Shown piece by piece: positions 25,846-35,053 of a stretch of DNA of 64,000 bases (positions are counted from its first letter, which is position 1; each line of letters opens with the position of its first letter). Source of the stretch: an uncultured Desulfobacter sp. (lineage in GTDB: Bacteria > Desulfobacterota > Desulfobacteria > Desulfobacterales > Desulfobacteraceae); the NCBI RefSeq assembly GCF_963666145.1, contig NZ_OY762614.1, positions 882,501 through 946,500 of the forward strand, read 5' to 3'. The notes under the pieces are model-generated. The model was not told the DNA's origin, ran no database searches, and worked only from the letters and a program-made list of their open reading frames with translations. A program made the translations under genes and the position numbers.

Positions 25846-27210
25846 TTGAAAATAGTGATAATCGGTGCCGGAGGCGTTGGGTATAACATTGCCGGCCGGT
25901 TGGCCCTTGAAAGCAAGAATGTCGTGGTGGTTGATGTGGACGCACATGCCACCAGAAAAATTGCTGAAGACCTGGATGTCAAGGTCGTAACAGGATCGGG
26001 CAGTAACCCGGACACCCTGCGGGAAGCCGGTGTTGTCGGGGCGGATATCCTTTTGGCCGTCACGGACAGTGATGAAATCAATATCGTATCCTGCCTGATT
26101 GCCAACCAGATTTCGCCGATGACCCGAAAACTGATCCGTCTGCGCAATGAAGGATTTATCCCCTTTCACACCAGCTTGAAAAACGAAGCCCCGCACATTG
26201 ACAACATCATCAATCCCGAAGCCGAAGTGGTAAAAACCATCAGAAAACTGATGACCATTCCAGGTGCGGTGGACAAGGGAGAATTTGTTAACGGCCGGGT
26301 TAAATATGTAGGCATGCGGCTTTTCAAAGACTCCCCCATCGCCGACATGGAACTTGCGGATTTCCATCACGTATTTGGCCAGGACCGGCCGTTGATCGCC
26401 GCCATCATCCGGGGCAATAAAGTGATCGTTCCCAGGGGCAAAGATAAAACCATGACTGGGGATCTGATCTATTTTGTATGCGACACAAAAAAACTTAAAG
26501 AGACATTAGGGCTTTTAGGGGTAACGGTCAAACCGGTTAAAAAGGTGCTGATTGTGGGCGGCGGCCGCATTGGTGCCAAACTGGGCCAATCCCTCGAGGC
26601 AGACGACATCCAGGTTAAGATCATTGAGTCGGATATGGATCGGTGCAATGACCTGTCCATGCAGATGAAGCGCACTGTGGTGCTCCATGGTGACGGCGGA
26701 GACCAGAAGCTGTTCATGGAGGAAAATATAAGCCAGATGGATGCGGTGGTCTCGGTGACCAACGACGATGAAACCAATATTCTGGTATCCCTTCTGGCAA
26801 AAAACATGGGGGTAAACAACACCATCACCCGTATCAGCAAGGCAAGTTATTATCCCTTATTGTCCACCATCGGCATTGAAAAAGTCGTCAGCCCCAGGGT
26901 ATCGGCGGTATCTTCAATCCTCCAGGATATCCGCCAGGGAAATGTCATCTCCGACATCTCCATTTTCGGAGAACAAGGAGAGTTTATCGAAGCGGTTGCC
27001 CTGGCTTCTTCGGCCATCACCAAAGGCCCGATCAGGGACATCTCTTTTCCCAAAGGCACATTGCTTGTCTGTATTATCCGCCAGGACGAAATCATTATCC
27101 CCATGGGTGACAACCAGGTACTGGCAGGGGACCGCATCATTTTATTTGCCATCCAGGCCGCAGTGAAAAAACTTGAAAAAATGCTTACCGTAAAACTTGG
27201 GTTCTTCTGA
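25846..27210 (+). CDS. trkA: Trk potassium uptake regulatory subunit TrkA
   Basis: Peripheral NAD(H)-binding gate of the Trk K+ channel. The 454 aa product has two RCK units: the first Rossmann motif GAGGVGYNIAGRL is at residue 7 and the second GGGRIGAKLGQSL is near 235. Each is followed by an RCK_C domain. The start is TTG, with AGGAG eight bases upstream and no better ATG before the first beta strand. It overlaps trkH by the ATGA-type junction at 27210. Confidence 0.95.
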   Translation: MKIVIIGAGGVGYNIAGRLALESKNVVVVDVDAHATRKIAEDLDVKVVTGSGSNPDTLREAGVVGADILLAVTDSDEINIVSCLIANQISPMTRKLIRLRNEGFIPFHTSLKNEAPHIDNIINPEAEVVKTIRKLMTIPGAVDKGEFVNGRVKYVGMRLFKDSPIADMELADFHHVFGQDRPLIAAIIRGNKVIVPRGKDKTMTGDLIYFVCDTKKLKETLGLLGVTVKPVKKVLIVGGGRIGAKLGQSLEADDIQVKIIESDMDRCNDLSMQMKRTVVLHGDGGDQKLFMEENISQMDAVVSVTNDDETNILVSLLAKNMGVNNTITRISKASYYPLLSTIGIEKVVSPRVSAVSSILQDIRQGNVISDISIFGEQGEFIEAVALASSAITKGPIRDISFPKGTLLVCIIRQDEIIIPMGDNQVLAGDRIILFAIQAAVKKLEKMLTVKLGFF

Positions 27211-28661
27211 TGCGCTGGCCTTTTATCATACGGATTATCGGTGTCCTTCTTTTTGTACTAGGCCTTTCCATGATTCTGCCCCTCGCCTGCAGTCTGTTTT
27301 TTAAAGACGGTGCCCACCACGGCCATCTGACAGCTATGGCGGTGACCACCATTATGGGCGCCATCATGATTTTTATCTCAAAAAAGGCGGGAAACCATGA
27401 CTATATCAACCAGAGAGAGGGCATTGCCGTTGTGGCACTGGGCTGGTTTGGCATCGGTCTTTTCGGCGCCCTGCCCTTTTTTCTGGCCCCTGATTTTTCA
27501 AACTTTACGGATGCGTTTTTTGAATCCGTTTCCGGATTCACCACCACGGGCTCCTCAATAATGACCAATATTGAAGGGGCGGCCCCCAGCCTTTTATTCT
27601 GGCGAAGTTTGATCCAGTGGCTGGGCGGCATGGGCATCATTGTTCTCTCTTTAGCCATTCTGCCGTTTTTAGGGGTGGGCGGCATCCAGTTATATAAAGC
27701 CGAAGTACCCAGTCCGGTACCGGACAAACTGACGCCCCGGCTGTCCGACTCCGCCAAAATTCTCTGGATAGTTTACGCGGGCATGACGCTTTTACTCATT
27801 GCATTTCTTTATTTGGGAGGAATGAATCTATTTGAATCGACCTGTCATGCGCTGACCACGCTGCCCACCGGCGGGTTTTCACCAAAAAATCTTTCCATTG
27901 CCCACTATAACAGCGCCTATTTTGATTACACCATTACCGTCTTTATGCTCCTTGCAGGCATCAATTTTTCCCTGCATTTCCAGATCTTGCGGGGCAACGG
28001 CCTTGCGTTCTGGAAGGACGCAGAATGCAGATTTTTCTTAGGCGCCGTGCTTGTGGGCACCATGGTCATCACCTTTAACACGTTGGGGACAGTGTATGAC
28101 AGCCTTTCCAACGCCTTCAGGTTTGCCGCATTCCAGGTGGTTTCCATCGTCACCACCACAGGCTATGCCACGGCTGATTACGAACTATTCCCGGGCTTGT
28201 CCCAGGTGCTTTTATTTTTTGGTATGTTCATGGGGGCCAGTGCAGGTTCCACAGGAGGCGGCATCAAATGTGCCAGGATCATGGTCTGCATTAAATATTG
28301 CTACAGGGAGTTGTTCAAGCTGATCCATCCCCGGAGTGTCAGCCACATCAAATTGAACAACACCCTGATTCCCGAAGATTTGCTGCGCTCAATCCTTGGA
28401 TTCATCGCTTTGTATATTTTAATCTTTGCCTTTGCCACGGCACTGCTGGCCGCACTGGGTGTGGATCTTTTGACCTCTTTGGGGGCGGTGGCATCGTGCC
28501 TCGGCAACATCGGACCGGGATTCGGCACAGTGGGGCCGGCGGAAAACTTCGCCCACCTGCCCCAGGCCGGCAAATGGCTTCTATCCTGGTGCATGCTGGC
28601 AGGACGGCTGGAAATATACACTGTGATTATACTTCTGGTTCCCGAATTTTGGAAACAATAG
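27210..28661 (+). CDS. trkH: Trk potassium uptake channel subunit TrkH
   Basis: Membrane K+ translocator. The 483 aa product contains four pore repeats; selectivity segments visible are FTTTGSS (with SVSG before it), LPTGGFS, VTTTGYATADY and CLGNIGPGFG. SLGAVASCLGNIGPGFGTVGP is the usual fourth loop. Its ATG overlaps the trkA stop. Confidence 0.96.
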   Translation: MRWPFIIRIIGVLLFVLGLSMILPLACSLFFKDGAHHGHLTAMAVTTIMGAIMIFISKKAGNHDYINQREGIAVVALGWFGIGLFGALPFFLAPDFSNFTDAFFESVSGFTTTGSSIMTNIEGAAPSLLFWRSLIQWLGGMGIIVLSLAILPFLGVGGIQLYKAEVPSPVPDKLTPRLSDSAKILWIVYAGMTLLLIAFLYLGGMNLFESTCHALTTLPTGGFSPKNLSIAHYNSAYFDYTITVFMLLAGINFSLHFQILRGNGLAFWKDAECRFFLGAVLVGTMVITFNTLGTVYDSLSNAFRFAAFQVVSIVTTTGYATADYELFPGLSQVLLFFGMFMGASAGSTGGGIKCARIMVCIKYCYRELFKLIHPRSVSHIKLNNTLIPEDLLRSILGFIALYILIFAFATALLAALGVDLLTSLGAVASCLGNIGPGFGTVGPAENFAHLPQAGKWLLSWCMLAGRLEIYTVIILLVPEFWKQ

Positions 28662-28732
28662 GGGCATTGATCAGCCGGATACGGCCTTGTACTCGAAAAA
28701 ATTTACCAAATTTCAGCTTAGGCACTGCTTAG

Positions 28733-28858
28733 GTGTTTGGACGAAAAGTTGCCCAGATGCAAGGCGCAAGCAAGGCTGCAACCGGAGCGTACTATAGTAC
28801 GTGAGGATTGCAGCCTTGTGCAGCAACGCCGCAGATGGGTGACTTTTCGTTCAAACAC
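28733..28858. repeat. MITE-like dispersed repeat with nested inverted repeats
   Basis: About 126 bases. Outer arms begin GTGTTTGGACGAAAAGT on the left and GTGTTTGAACGAAAAGT as the complement of the right, each followed by a CCCA-TCTGC or CCCAGATGC stretch. Inner arms are CAAGGCTGCAA/TTGCAGCCTTG, and the centre CGTACTATAGTACG is a perfect palindrome. It has no coding capacity. A partial second copy lies at 59493-59559. Its right end supplies the stop codon of the molybdopterin oxidoreductase. Confidence 0.75.
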
Positions 28859-30797
28859 TGCATAGTGTAACCCGGGTATCATAATATGGCGTCCCGTTGC
28901 CTACAGTACTCACCATTTCGGCTGTAAGCCGATTCAGTCCGTGACCTGCTTTGATCCACCCGCCACGTTCGGTGATCAGACAGTCCCGCCTTGTGGCATC
29001 ATCGGTACAAAGCAGGGCCTTAACCTCACCTGTGCAGCTTTTAACCATCACGGGCTGACCGTCGGCAAGTCCCAATTCTTCTGCCTCGGCAGGATGCAGG
29101 CGAACCATCGGCAATGGCGGATGATCGGCAAGGGTACGTTCGGAACAGATGAAATCAAAGGAGGCGACACTCAACAGGGTGTACGGATAATTTTCATCCG
29201 CATTGTTGAGCGCATCCCCATCAAATCGGGTCATAAATTCAAATTTCCCCGAAGGGGTAGGAAAGACCTTATCAAGGTAAGGTGCCATGGGTTCCGGGAT
29301 TCGAAAAGGCGCATCTCTTAGCGCGCCCAAATCACCGCCCCAGGTTTTGATCGGCGCACAAATTTCAGCCAGCCACTTATCGGCGCTTTTGCAATACTGG
29401 TCTTTAAAAGGAAACCGCCGGGCAAGCGCGCAGAACATGTCAAATTCACTTCGGCATTCCCCCACGGGCGCAATGGCCGGGTTGACGGGCCCCACATAGT
29501 TATGGCCGTAACTTGCCATCACATCGTGCTCTTCAAGAAAGGTGGTGGCCGGCAAAAATACATCAGCAAGTTCCGCAGTATCATCCATAAAATGGCCGCT
29601 GTACACCACAAACTCCATGCGTTTAAATGCCTCGGCCACCAGTTCCGAGTTGGGCGCCATGCAGGCCGGATTGGCCGCCGTCACATACACCATGCGAATG
29701 GGGGGATTTTCTGCATTCAAAAGCTCTTGCCCCACATAGGGCATCAAAAGGGTCCGGCGCTTGGGATTCAGTTGATCCCCCCACCATTTTGGATCATAGG
29801 GACCGTATTCTTCAAATCCCTGGCTGACCCCGCCCCCTTCCACGCCGATATTCCCTGAAATCGCCCCCAATGCATCAATGGCACGGATGGTAAAATGGGC
29901 GTCTTTGTGGCGGTGAAGCCCCCAGCCCAGCAGGATTGAGGTGGGCTTAAAGCTGATCAGCGTATCTGCAATGTACTCGGCATCATCTTTGGCCACACCG
30001 GCAAGGCAGCACAATTCATCTATGGTGTAGCCATCGAGAATCCCTTTGTATGTATCGTAACCTGCGCTGTGATGGGATAGAAAATCAGTATCATGGGCAT
30101 TTCGTTCGATCAAAATTTTTGCGGCGGCCATGGCCAGATACACATCCATATTCGGAGCCGGGGCAATATGACGGTCCGAAAGGGTCGCACTGCGGTTCCG
30201 GAAAGGATCAATGGTGATGACCCGACCGCCTTTCTTCCGGATCTCCTTGATGATGGGAACCAGTCCGATCTGGGTGGTGGCAGGATTTCTGGCCCAGAGG
30301 ATCATGGCCTTGGATTTGTAATGGTCCAGGGGATCATGGGAGATACGGTTGCCCAAATCCAGGTTCTGGGATGCCTGGCCGGTGCCGCCGCACAAAGAGC
30401 CGTGCAGGATGGTGACACCGCCGAACAGGTTGAAAAAATATTTGTTGAGCAGCTTAAGTGCAGTTCGCTCCCCATAGCCTTGGTAGTAAAGAATCGCTTC
30501 GGGACCATCCTCATCACGGATCGCCTTCATCTTATCAGCGATGGTATCCAACGCGTCTTCCCAGGAAGTCTCCCGCCAGCCTGAACGTCCACGCATCATA
30601 GGCCTTGTGATTCGTTCCTTGCTGTAAACACGATCAATGTATTTTAATGCCTTGTGGCAGGCCAGCCCCCGGGTCAACGGATGGGTTTTTGATCCCGTCA
30701 AACGAATTAATCGGCCATCTTCAACTATGGCTTCAAGTCCGCAGGTGTTGGGACAATCCCGGGTGCAGGTGGTGATAATTTTTTTGATGTCGCTCAT
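28851..30797 (-). CDS. Molybdopterin-dependent oxidoreductase, DMSO reductase family
   Basis: Mo/W-bis-MGD enzyme with an N-terminal [4Fe-4S] site: CTRDCPNTCG gives Cys 11, 15 and 19, and GLACHK gives Cys 47. Cys 136 in HGSLCGGTGQ is at the usual place of the Mo ligand. The 648 aa product ends with a normal molydop-binding domain (MVRLHPAEAEELGLADGQPVMV). No signal peptide and no neighbouring Fe-S or membrane subunit, so a soluble single-subunit enzyme is likely; its substrate cannot be told. ATG 30797 has AAAGG at eight bases; a GTG at 30830 would add 11 residues. The last two codons and stop lie in the adjoining repeat. Confidence 0.85.
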   Translation of the reverse strand: MSDIKKIITTCTRDCPNTCGLEAIVEDGRLIRLTGSKTHPLTRGLACHKALKYIDRVYSKERITRPMMRGRSGWRETSWEDALDTIADKMKAIRDEDGPEAILYYQGYGERTALKLLNKYFFNLFGGVTILHGSLCGGTGQASQNLDLGNRISHDPLDHYKSKAMILWARNPATTQIGLVPIIKEIRKKGGRVITIDPFRNRSATLSDRHIAPAPNMDVYLAMAAAKILIERNAHDTDFLSHHSAGYDTYKGILDGYTIDELCCLAGVAKDDAEYIADTLISFKPTSILLGWGLHRHKDAHFTIRAIDALGAISGNIGVEGGGVSQGFEEYGPYDPKWWGDQLNPKRRTLLMPYVGQELLNAENPPIRMVYVTAANPACMAPNSELVAEAFKRMEFVVYSGHFMDDTAELADVFLPATTFLEEHDVMASYGHNYVGPVNPAIAPVGECRSEFDMFCALARRFPFKDQYCKSADKWLAEICAPIKTWGGDLGALRDAPFRIPEPMAPYLDKVFPTPSGKFEFMTRFDGDALNNADENYPYTLLSVASFDFICSERTLADHPPLPMVRLHPAEAEELGLADGQPVMVKSCTGEVKALLCTDDATRRDCLITERGGWIKAGHGLNRLTAEMVSTVGNGTPYYDTRVTLCSV

Positions 30798-31071
30798 ATC
30801 CAAGCCTTTGCTACGTTGAACAAATGACACATATTTGTCTTTCTTCTAAAAATGCGTTGTAAAACAATATTGAATGCAAGGCAAGTTGTTAATGGGAGTC
30901 TAAAATATTGTCACCTGATAATTTCTATGATATGGATTTTCCGATCTAAACTGTTTTAACAATCAAGGATTGTAAATTGAATTACCAACACGCACCTTAA
31001 GGCCGAAACTGGGGATTTTCGCTGATGATCAGGAAACTCCTCAAAATAATAATTAAAAAACAGGATAAAAA

Positions 31072-32484
31072 ATGAACCAGTTACAGCGACTCAGCGACCG
31101 GATTATCAGCCGTGTAAAAATTAATTTGGAAGAGTTCGAATTTGACACAGAGCCCTTTGTCATCAATGCGCTTGATCATGAAAAAATGCTCGAATTCTAC
31201 GCTTTTTACGGCATTACCTCCCAGCACCCCCTCTATTTTAATTTCAAAAATTCCAATATCGCAGGCAGTTATTTTTTAGGGAAATGTTATGTGGAACGAT
31301 CAGCTATCTATAAAAGCGATGTCCGGGGAGATGAACTCAAAAGAAAGGGCGACAGCATAATATCGGCCAAGAACCTCCCCCTGGTTGAAGATGAAATGAT
31401 CTCCATTATGGACAGTCTGCTTTACAAAACCCTGGTCCACAGCAATTCCCACAACCCTGAAAGCCCTGAAATGTTTATTATCCGGAACACCATTTCCGGT
31501 CACTACGCCAACATCCACGGGTCCACTCTGGAAGGCTGTTTTCTAGGTCCCTTTGCCACCGTGGATTTAATGAACCTGCATTCGTGTATCGTGGGAGAAT
31601 TTTCCTATGTTCAGGTTGGAGAGCTTTTTCACCGCAAAATAGATCCCGGCACCGTCTGGATCAAAAACCCCCATTTTGAATTTAAGTACAAGTTTAAAAA
31701 CAGCATCCTTGATAATTTTGTTGGGGTGAATGATGCCCACCAACCCCGGGGGGTGATTTACGACTTTGTCAGGGCCCGGGATCAGGAATTTGAAAAATTG
31801 TTCGAGGTCATGCACTTAGAACCCTTTGAAGTCCCGGATACCTCTGCCGTCAACCGGTATGCAAGGATCAAGGGAAAAACCCGTATCGGAGAGAACGTCC
31901 TGGTGGCCCAGAGAGCCTTTCTCCAGAATGCAACCTTGGGGAACGGATCCAATGCCCAGGAAAATTCCTATATTATTGATTCCGTCCTGGAAGGCAATTG
32001 CATTACCGCCCATGGCGGTAAGATTATTCATGCCGATGTGGGGCCGGATTGTTTTGTGGGATTTAACTCCTTTTTAAATGGAGGACCCGACACACGGATT
32101 CAAATTGGTGAAGGCTGTATTATCATGCCACATACCATCATTAACCCAAGTATGCCGATACAGATTCCCAACGAACATCTGGTATGGGGATATATCCAAT
32201 CTCCGGAAGACCTTGCCACGAATACAATTTCGCTGGATGCGTTGGCTGAGGTCAGGGAGAGCATCACTATTGGAAAAATGACCTTTTCGGGAAAAGGTTC
32301 CGTATTCATCGGCTCTTTTAAGGATCGGTTAAAAAAGATACTTAGGGACAACGGGGCATTATATAAGGATGGAGAAAACAGAGGGCATGCCCAGGATGAC
32401 CAGAATATCTCCTATAATATTATTCAGCCTTACCCGACAGGAGAAAAACAAGGATTGTATCCATCCATAAGAATCAAGCCTTAA
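31072..32484 (+). CDS. Left-handed beta-helix (hexapeptide-repeat) protein
   Basis: The 470 aa product has two beta-helix blocks. One spans about residues 60-200 (NSNIAGSYFLGKC..., GHYANIHGSTLEGCFLGPFATVD). The other spans about 280-385, with repeats such as ARIKGKTRIGENVLVAQ, NATLGNGSNAQENS and TRIQIGEGCIIMPHTII. This fold is typical of acyl or sugar-nucleotide acyltransferases. No catalytic His or partner gene identifies the reaction. The N-terminal ~60 residues and C-terminal tail are unlike known acyltransferases. It stands alone between the Mo enzyme and a PilZ gene. Confidence 0.7.
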   Translation: MNQLQRLSDRIISRVKINLEEFEFDTEPFVINALDHEKMLEFYAFYGITSQHPLYFNFKNSNIAGSYFLGKCYVERSAIYKSDVRGDELKRKGDSIISAKNLPLVEDEMISIMDSLLYKTLVHSNSHNPESPEMFIIRNTISGHYANIHGSTLEGCFLGPFATVDLMNLHSCIVGEFSYVQVGELFHRKIDPGTVWIKNPHFEFKYKFKNSILDNFVGVNDAHQPRGVIYDFVRARDQEFEKLFEVMHLEPFEVPDTSAVNRYARIKGKTRIGENVLVAQRAFLQNATLGNGSNAQENSYIIDSVLEGNCITAHGGKIIHADVGPDCFVGFNSFLNGGPDTRIQIGEGCIIMPHTIINPSMPIQIPNEHLVWGYIQSPEDLATNTISLDALAEVRESITIGKMTFSGKGSVFIGSFKDRLKKILRDNGALYKDGENRGHAQDDQNISYNIIQPYPTGEKQGLYPSIRIKP

Positions 32485-32582
32485 TTTAAAAAAACCAGGC
32501 GGTGTTCAGGGCCGTAGATTTCAAAAATTAAGCGAAATTGTGGTCCTGACAAAATATTACAATCAATGACAAGGATTTGCTT

Positions 32583-32909
32583 ATGAACAATTTCTCGGAA
32601 AAGAGAAGCGCTCAAAGATATATTCATAAGTTGCCGATGAATTTTTACCGTATGGACTATCAGGATATGCATAACAGCTATTATGCAGAAATGAGTGATT
32701 ATTGTGATAACGGACTGTCTCTGTTGACTAATGAGAAATTAGTTCTAGGAGAACTGATCGTTCTTGAGCTAAAGGACTTAGATTCCGACATAGAGCCACC
32801 CATAAAAGCAAAAAGTTATAGTGGCATCATCAGATGGGGGAAACGATTTCCAGCAACCAATACAGGAACTTACGGTCTTTACAAATATGGAATTGAATTC
32901 TCTGCATGA
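32583..32909 (+). CDS. PilZ-like domain protein
   Basis: The 108 aa product resembles a single PilZ c-di-GMP-binding domain. It has an N-terminal RSAQR (RxxxR motif) and, about 35 residues on, SDYCDNGLSL, where the usual D-x-S-x-x-G reads D-x-C-D-N-G with Cys for Ser. It ends with a beta strand YKYGIEFSA. Ligand binding is possible but not sure. ATG 32583 has AAGGA eight bases upstream. Confidence 0.65.
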   Translation: MNNFSEKRSAQRYIHKLPMNFYRMDYQDMHNSYYAEMSDYCDNGLSLLTNEKLVLGELIVLELKDLDSDIEPPIKAKSYSGIIRWGKRFPATNTGTYGLYKYGIEFSA

Positions 32910-33083
32910 TCTACTTATACAAAAAAAGATAATTACATTTCAGGCTTTGAAATTGTTTCATTCTGTTACAATTTTTCTTGACAAACCCAAAAAACAACAT
33001 GTACAAACCAAGAACTTTTATCAAGCAGAAAACTTAAGCGATAGTAATTTACAAATTGAAATAGAAAATAAATTGGGGAAGGT

Positions 33084-35042
33084 ATGTGTCAATTTTTTAA
33101 TTCCACATTAATCATTGTGCTCGGCGGTTTTCTATCTCTTGTATTGGCCCGGCAGAAGACATTATCCAAAGGCGTTGCCGTCTTGTTGTTAAGCGCAGGA
33201 TCTCTTTTAGGTCTAATTGATTCCGCGGGCATGCTCTTAAATACAGGCGAAGCCTTTGCCTCCTTTAAGTATTTGGATCTGTTTTCGCTGTCCTTTCATG
33301 TTGACGGTCTTTCCGCCTTTTTTCTGACCGCCATTTTTGCCGTTTCCATGATGGCGACCATTTACAGTTTCCACTACATGGAAAATGATGACGCCGGCAT
33401 TAAAACCGGCGTCAATTACTTTTTTTTCAGTATACTCATCGCCTCCATGGCCCTGGTGGTGACCGCAGCAAATATACTGACCTTCATGATTTCATGGGAA
33501 CTTATGTCCCTGTCCTCATTTTTCCTGGTGATTTACAGCCATGAGTCAGCCGAGAACAGGAAGGCCGGCTACCTTTATTTTGTCTTTTCCCATGTGGGTG
33601 CCATGTTTTTACTTGCCGCATTCGGGCTGATTTACGGCCATACCGGCAGTTTTGACTTTGCCCTCATGGCCAATGTGCCGGAAGCCGTCAAAATATTGAT
33701 CTTTGTTTTCTCATTTATCGGGTTCGGATCCAAAGCCGGTGTGTTTCCCTTTCATGTCTGGTTGCCCCATGCACATCCTGCGGCCCCCAGCCATATTTCA
33801 GCGGTGATGTCCGGGGTGATGATCAAAACCGGTATCTATGGCATACTGCGAATCTACACGATTCTGGACTTTCACTCCCCAATTTTTGGGTATATCACCC
33901 TGATGGCCGGCGTGGTTTCAGGAGTCCTGGGGGTGGTTTATGCCCTTAGCCAGCACGATATCAAGCGGCTTCTGGCTTACAGCAGTATGGAAAATATCGG
34001 TATCATCCTCATCGGTTTGGGCGTCGGAATGATTGGTGCGGCAACGGGAAATCCCCTGGTAGCCGTACTTGGCTTTGGCGGCGGCATACTCCACGTCCTC
34101 AACCACTCCATGTTTAAATCCCTGCTGTTCATGGGAGCGGGCATGGTGCTGCACCAGACCGGTACACGGACCATTGACGCCCTGGGCGGACTGCTCAAGG
34201 GGATGAAAATCACCGGCACAACCGCCATCATAGGGTCTTTGGCGATTTGCGGGCTGCCGCCGTTTAATGGATTTGTAAGTGAATTCTTAATATACATGGC
34301 CGGTTTTAAAGCCATCCCATTAGGATCCGTCAGTTTTGCCATGAGTATCTTTGCAATTATCGGCCTGGCCGTTATCGGCGGGCTGGCTCTGGCATGCTTT
34401 ACAAAAGTGATCGGCGTCGTTTTCCAGGGAGAACCCAGAACCAAGGCCGCCGAAAATGTTAAGGAACATGGCTTTACCATGTTGCTTTCCATGGGAGTGC
34501 TTGCCGCAGCCTGCCTGACCATCGGTGTGTATCCCAAGATGTTCATCAACATGGCCTTAAAGGCGGTGCAGGCATTAGGCCTTGATTACGGTCAGGTTCC
34601 TGTTGAGCCTTTTGGTCAGATCACCTGCAACATCTCCTTTGGTGCGCTCCTGTTTATCGTTCTGCTCCTGGTTGTCATGGGCATCAGGTCTTTCTATTAC
34701 AGGAACAAAACCATCACAACATCCGGAACATGGGGCTGCGGGTTTACCCAGCCAACGGTTAAAATGCAGTACACGGGCTCTTCTTATGCCGGATCCATTG
34801 TCGAATTTTTCAGTGCTGCCGCGCCGCTCACGGAAGATCATCCGCCCATCAAAGGACGGTTTCCGTTAAAGACCCATTACCGCAGCTATATCAACGACAT
34901 TGCAGAGCTTCACCTGAACAATGCGGTTGTCCGTCCTGTTTTCTACCTGTTTGACAAGCTTCGGTGGATGCAGCACGGAGATATTCATCTGTATATCGGC
35001 TATATTTTGCTGGCAATTATATTGCTGTTGTTCTTTATATGA
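33084..35042 (+). CDS. Hydrogenase-4 component B-like proton-translocating subunit (Ehr complex)
   Basis: Homologue of HyfB and of the Nuo antiporter-like subunits L/M/N. The 652 aa product has about 16 membrane helices. The core includes the conserved Glu in ISWELMSLSSFFLVI and the Lys/His helices GFGSKAGVFPFHVWLPHAHPAAPSHISAVMSGVMIKTGIYG, split over several turns. It also has SQHDIKRLLAYSSMENIG and HVLNHSMFKSLLFMGAG. The HyfB-type C-terminal extension with two further helices is present. First gene of the six-gene operon. The start is tight to its Shine-Dalgarno (GGGGAAGG directly before ATG), which is odd. Confidence 0.9.
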   Translation: MCQFFNSTLIIVLGGFLSLVLARQKTLSKGVAVLLLSAGSLLGLIDSAGMLLNTGEAFASFKYLDLFSLSFHVDGLSAFFLTAIFAVSMMATIYSFHYMENDDAGIKTGVNYFFFSILIASMALVVTAANILTFMISWELMSLSSFFLVIYSHESAENRKAGYLYFVFSHVGAMFLLAAFGLIYGHTGSFDFALMANVPEAVKILIFVFSFIGFGSKAGVFPFHVWLPHAHPAAPSHISAVMSGVMIKTGIYGILRIYTILDFHSPIFGYITLMAGVVSGVLGVVYALSQHDIKRLLAYSSMENIGIILIGLGVGMIGAATGNPLVAVLGFGGGILHVLNHSMFKSLLFMGAGMVLHQTGTRTIDALGGLLKGMKITGTTAIIGSLAICGLPPFNGFVSEFLIYMAGFKAIPLGSVSFAMSIFAIIGLAVIGGLALACFTKVIGVVFQGEPRTKAAENVKEHGFTMLLSMGVLAAACLTIGVYPKMFINMALKAVQALGLDYGQVPVEPFGQITCNISFGALLFIVLLLVVMGIRSFYYRNKTITTSGTWGCGFTQPTVKMQYTGSSYAGSIVEFFSAAAPLTEDHPPIKGRFPLKTHYRSYINDIAELHLNNAVVRPVFYLFDKLRWMQHGDIHLYIGYILLAIILLLFFI

Positions 35043-35053
35043 AGGAATGTTGT

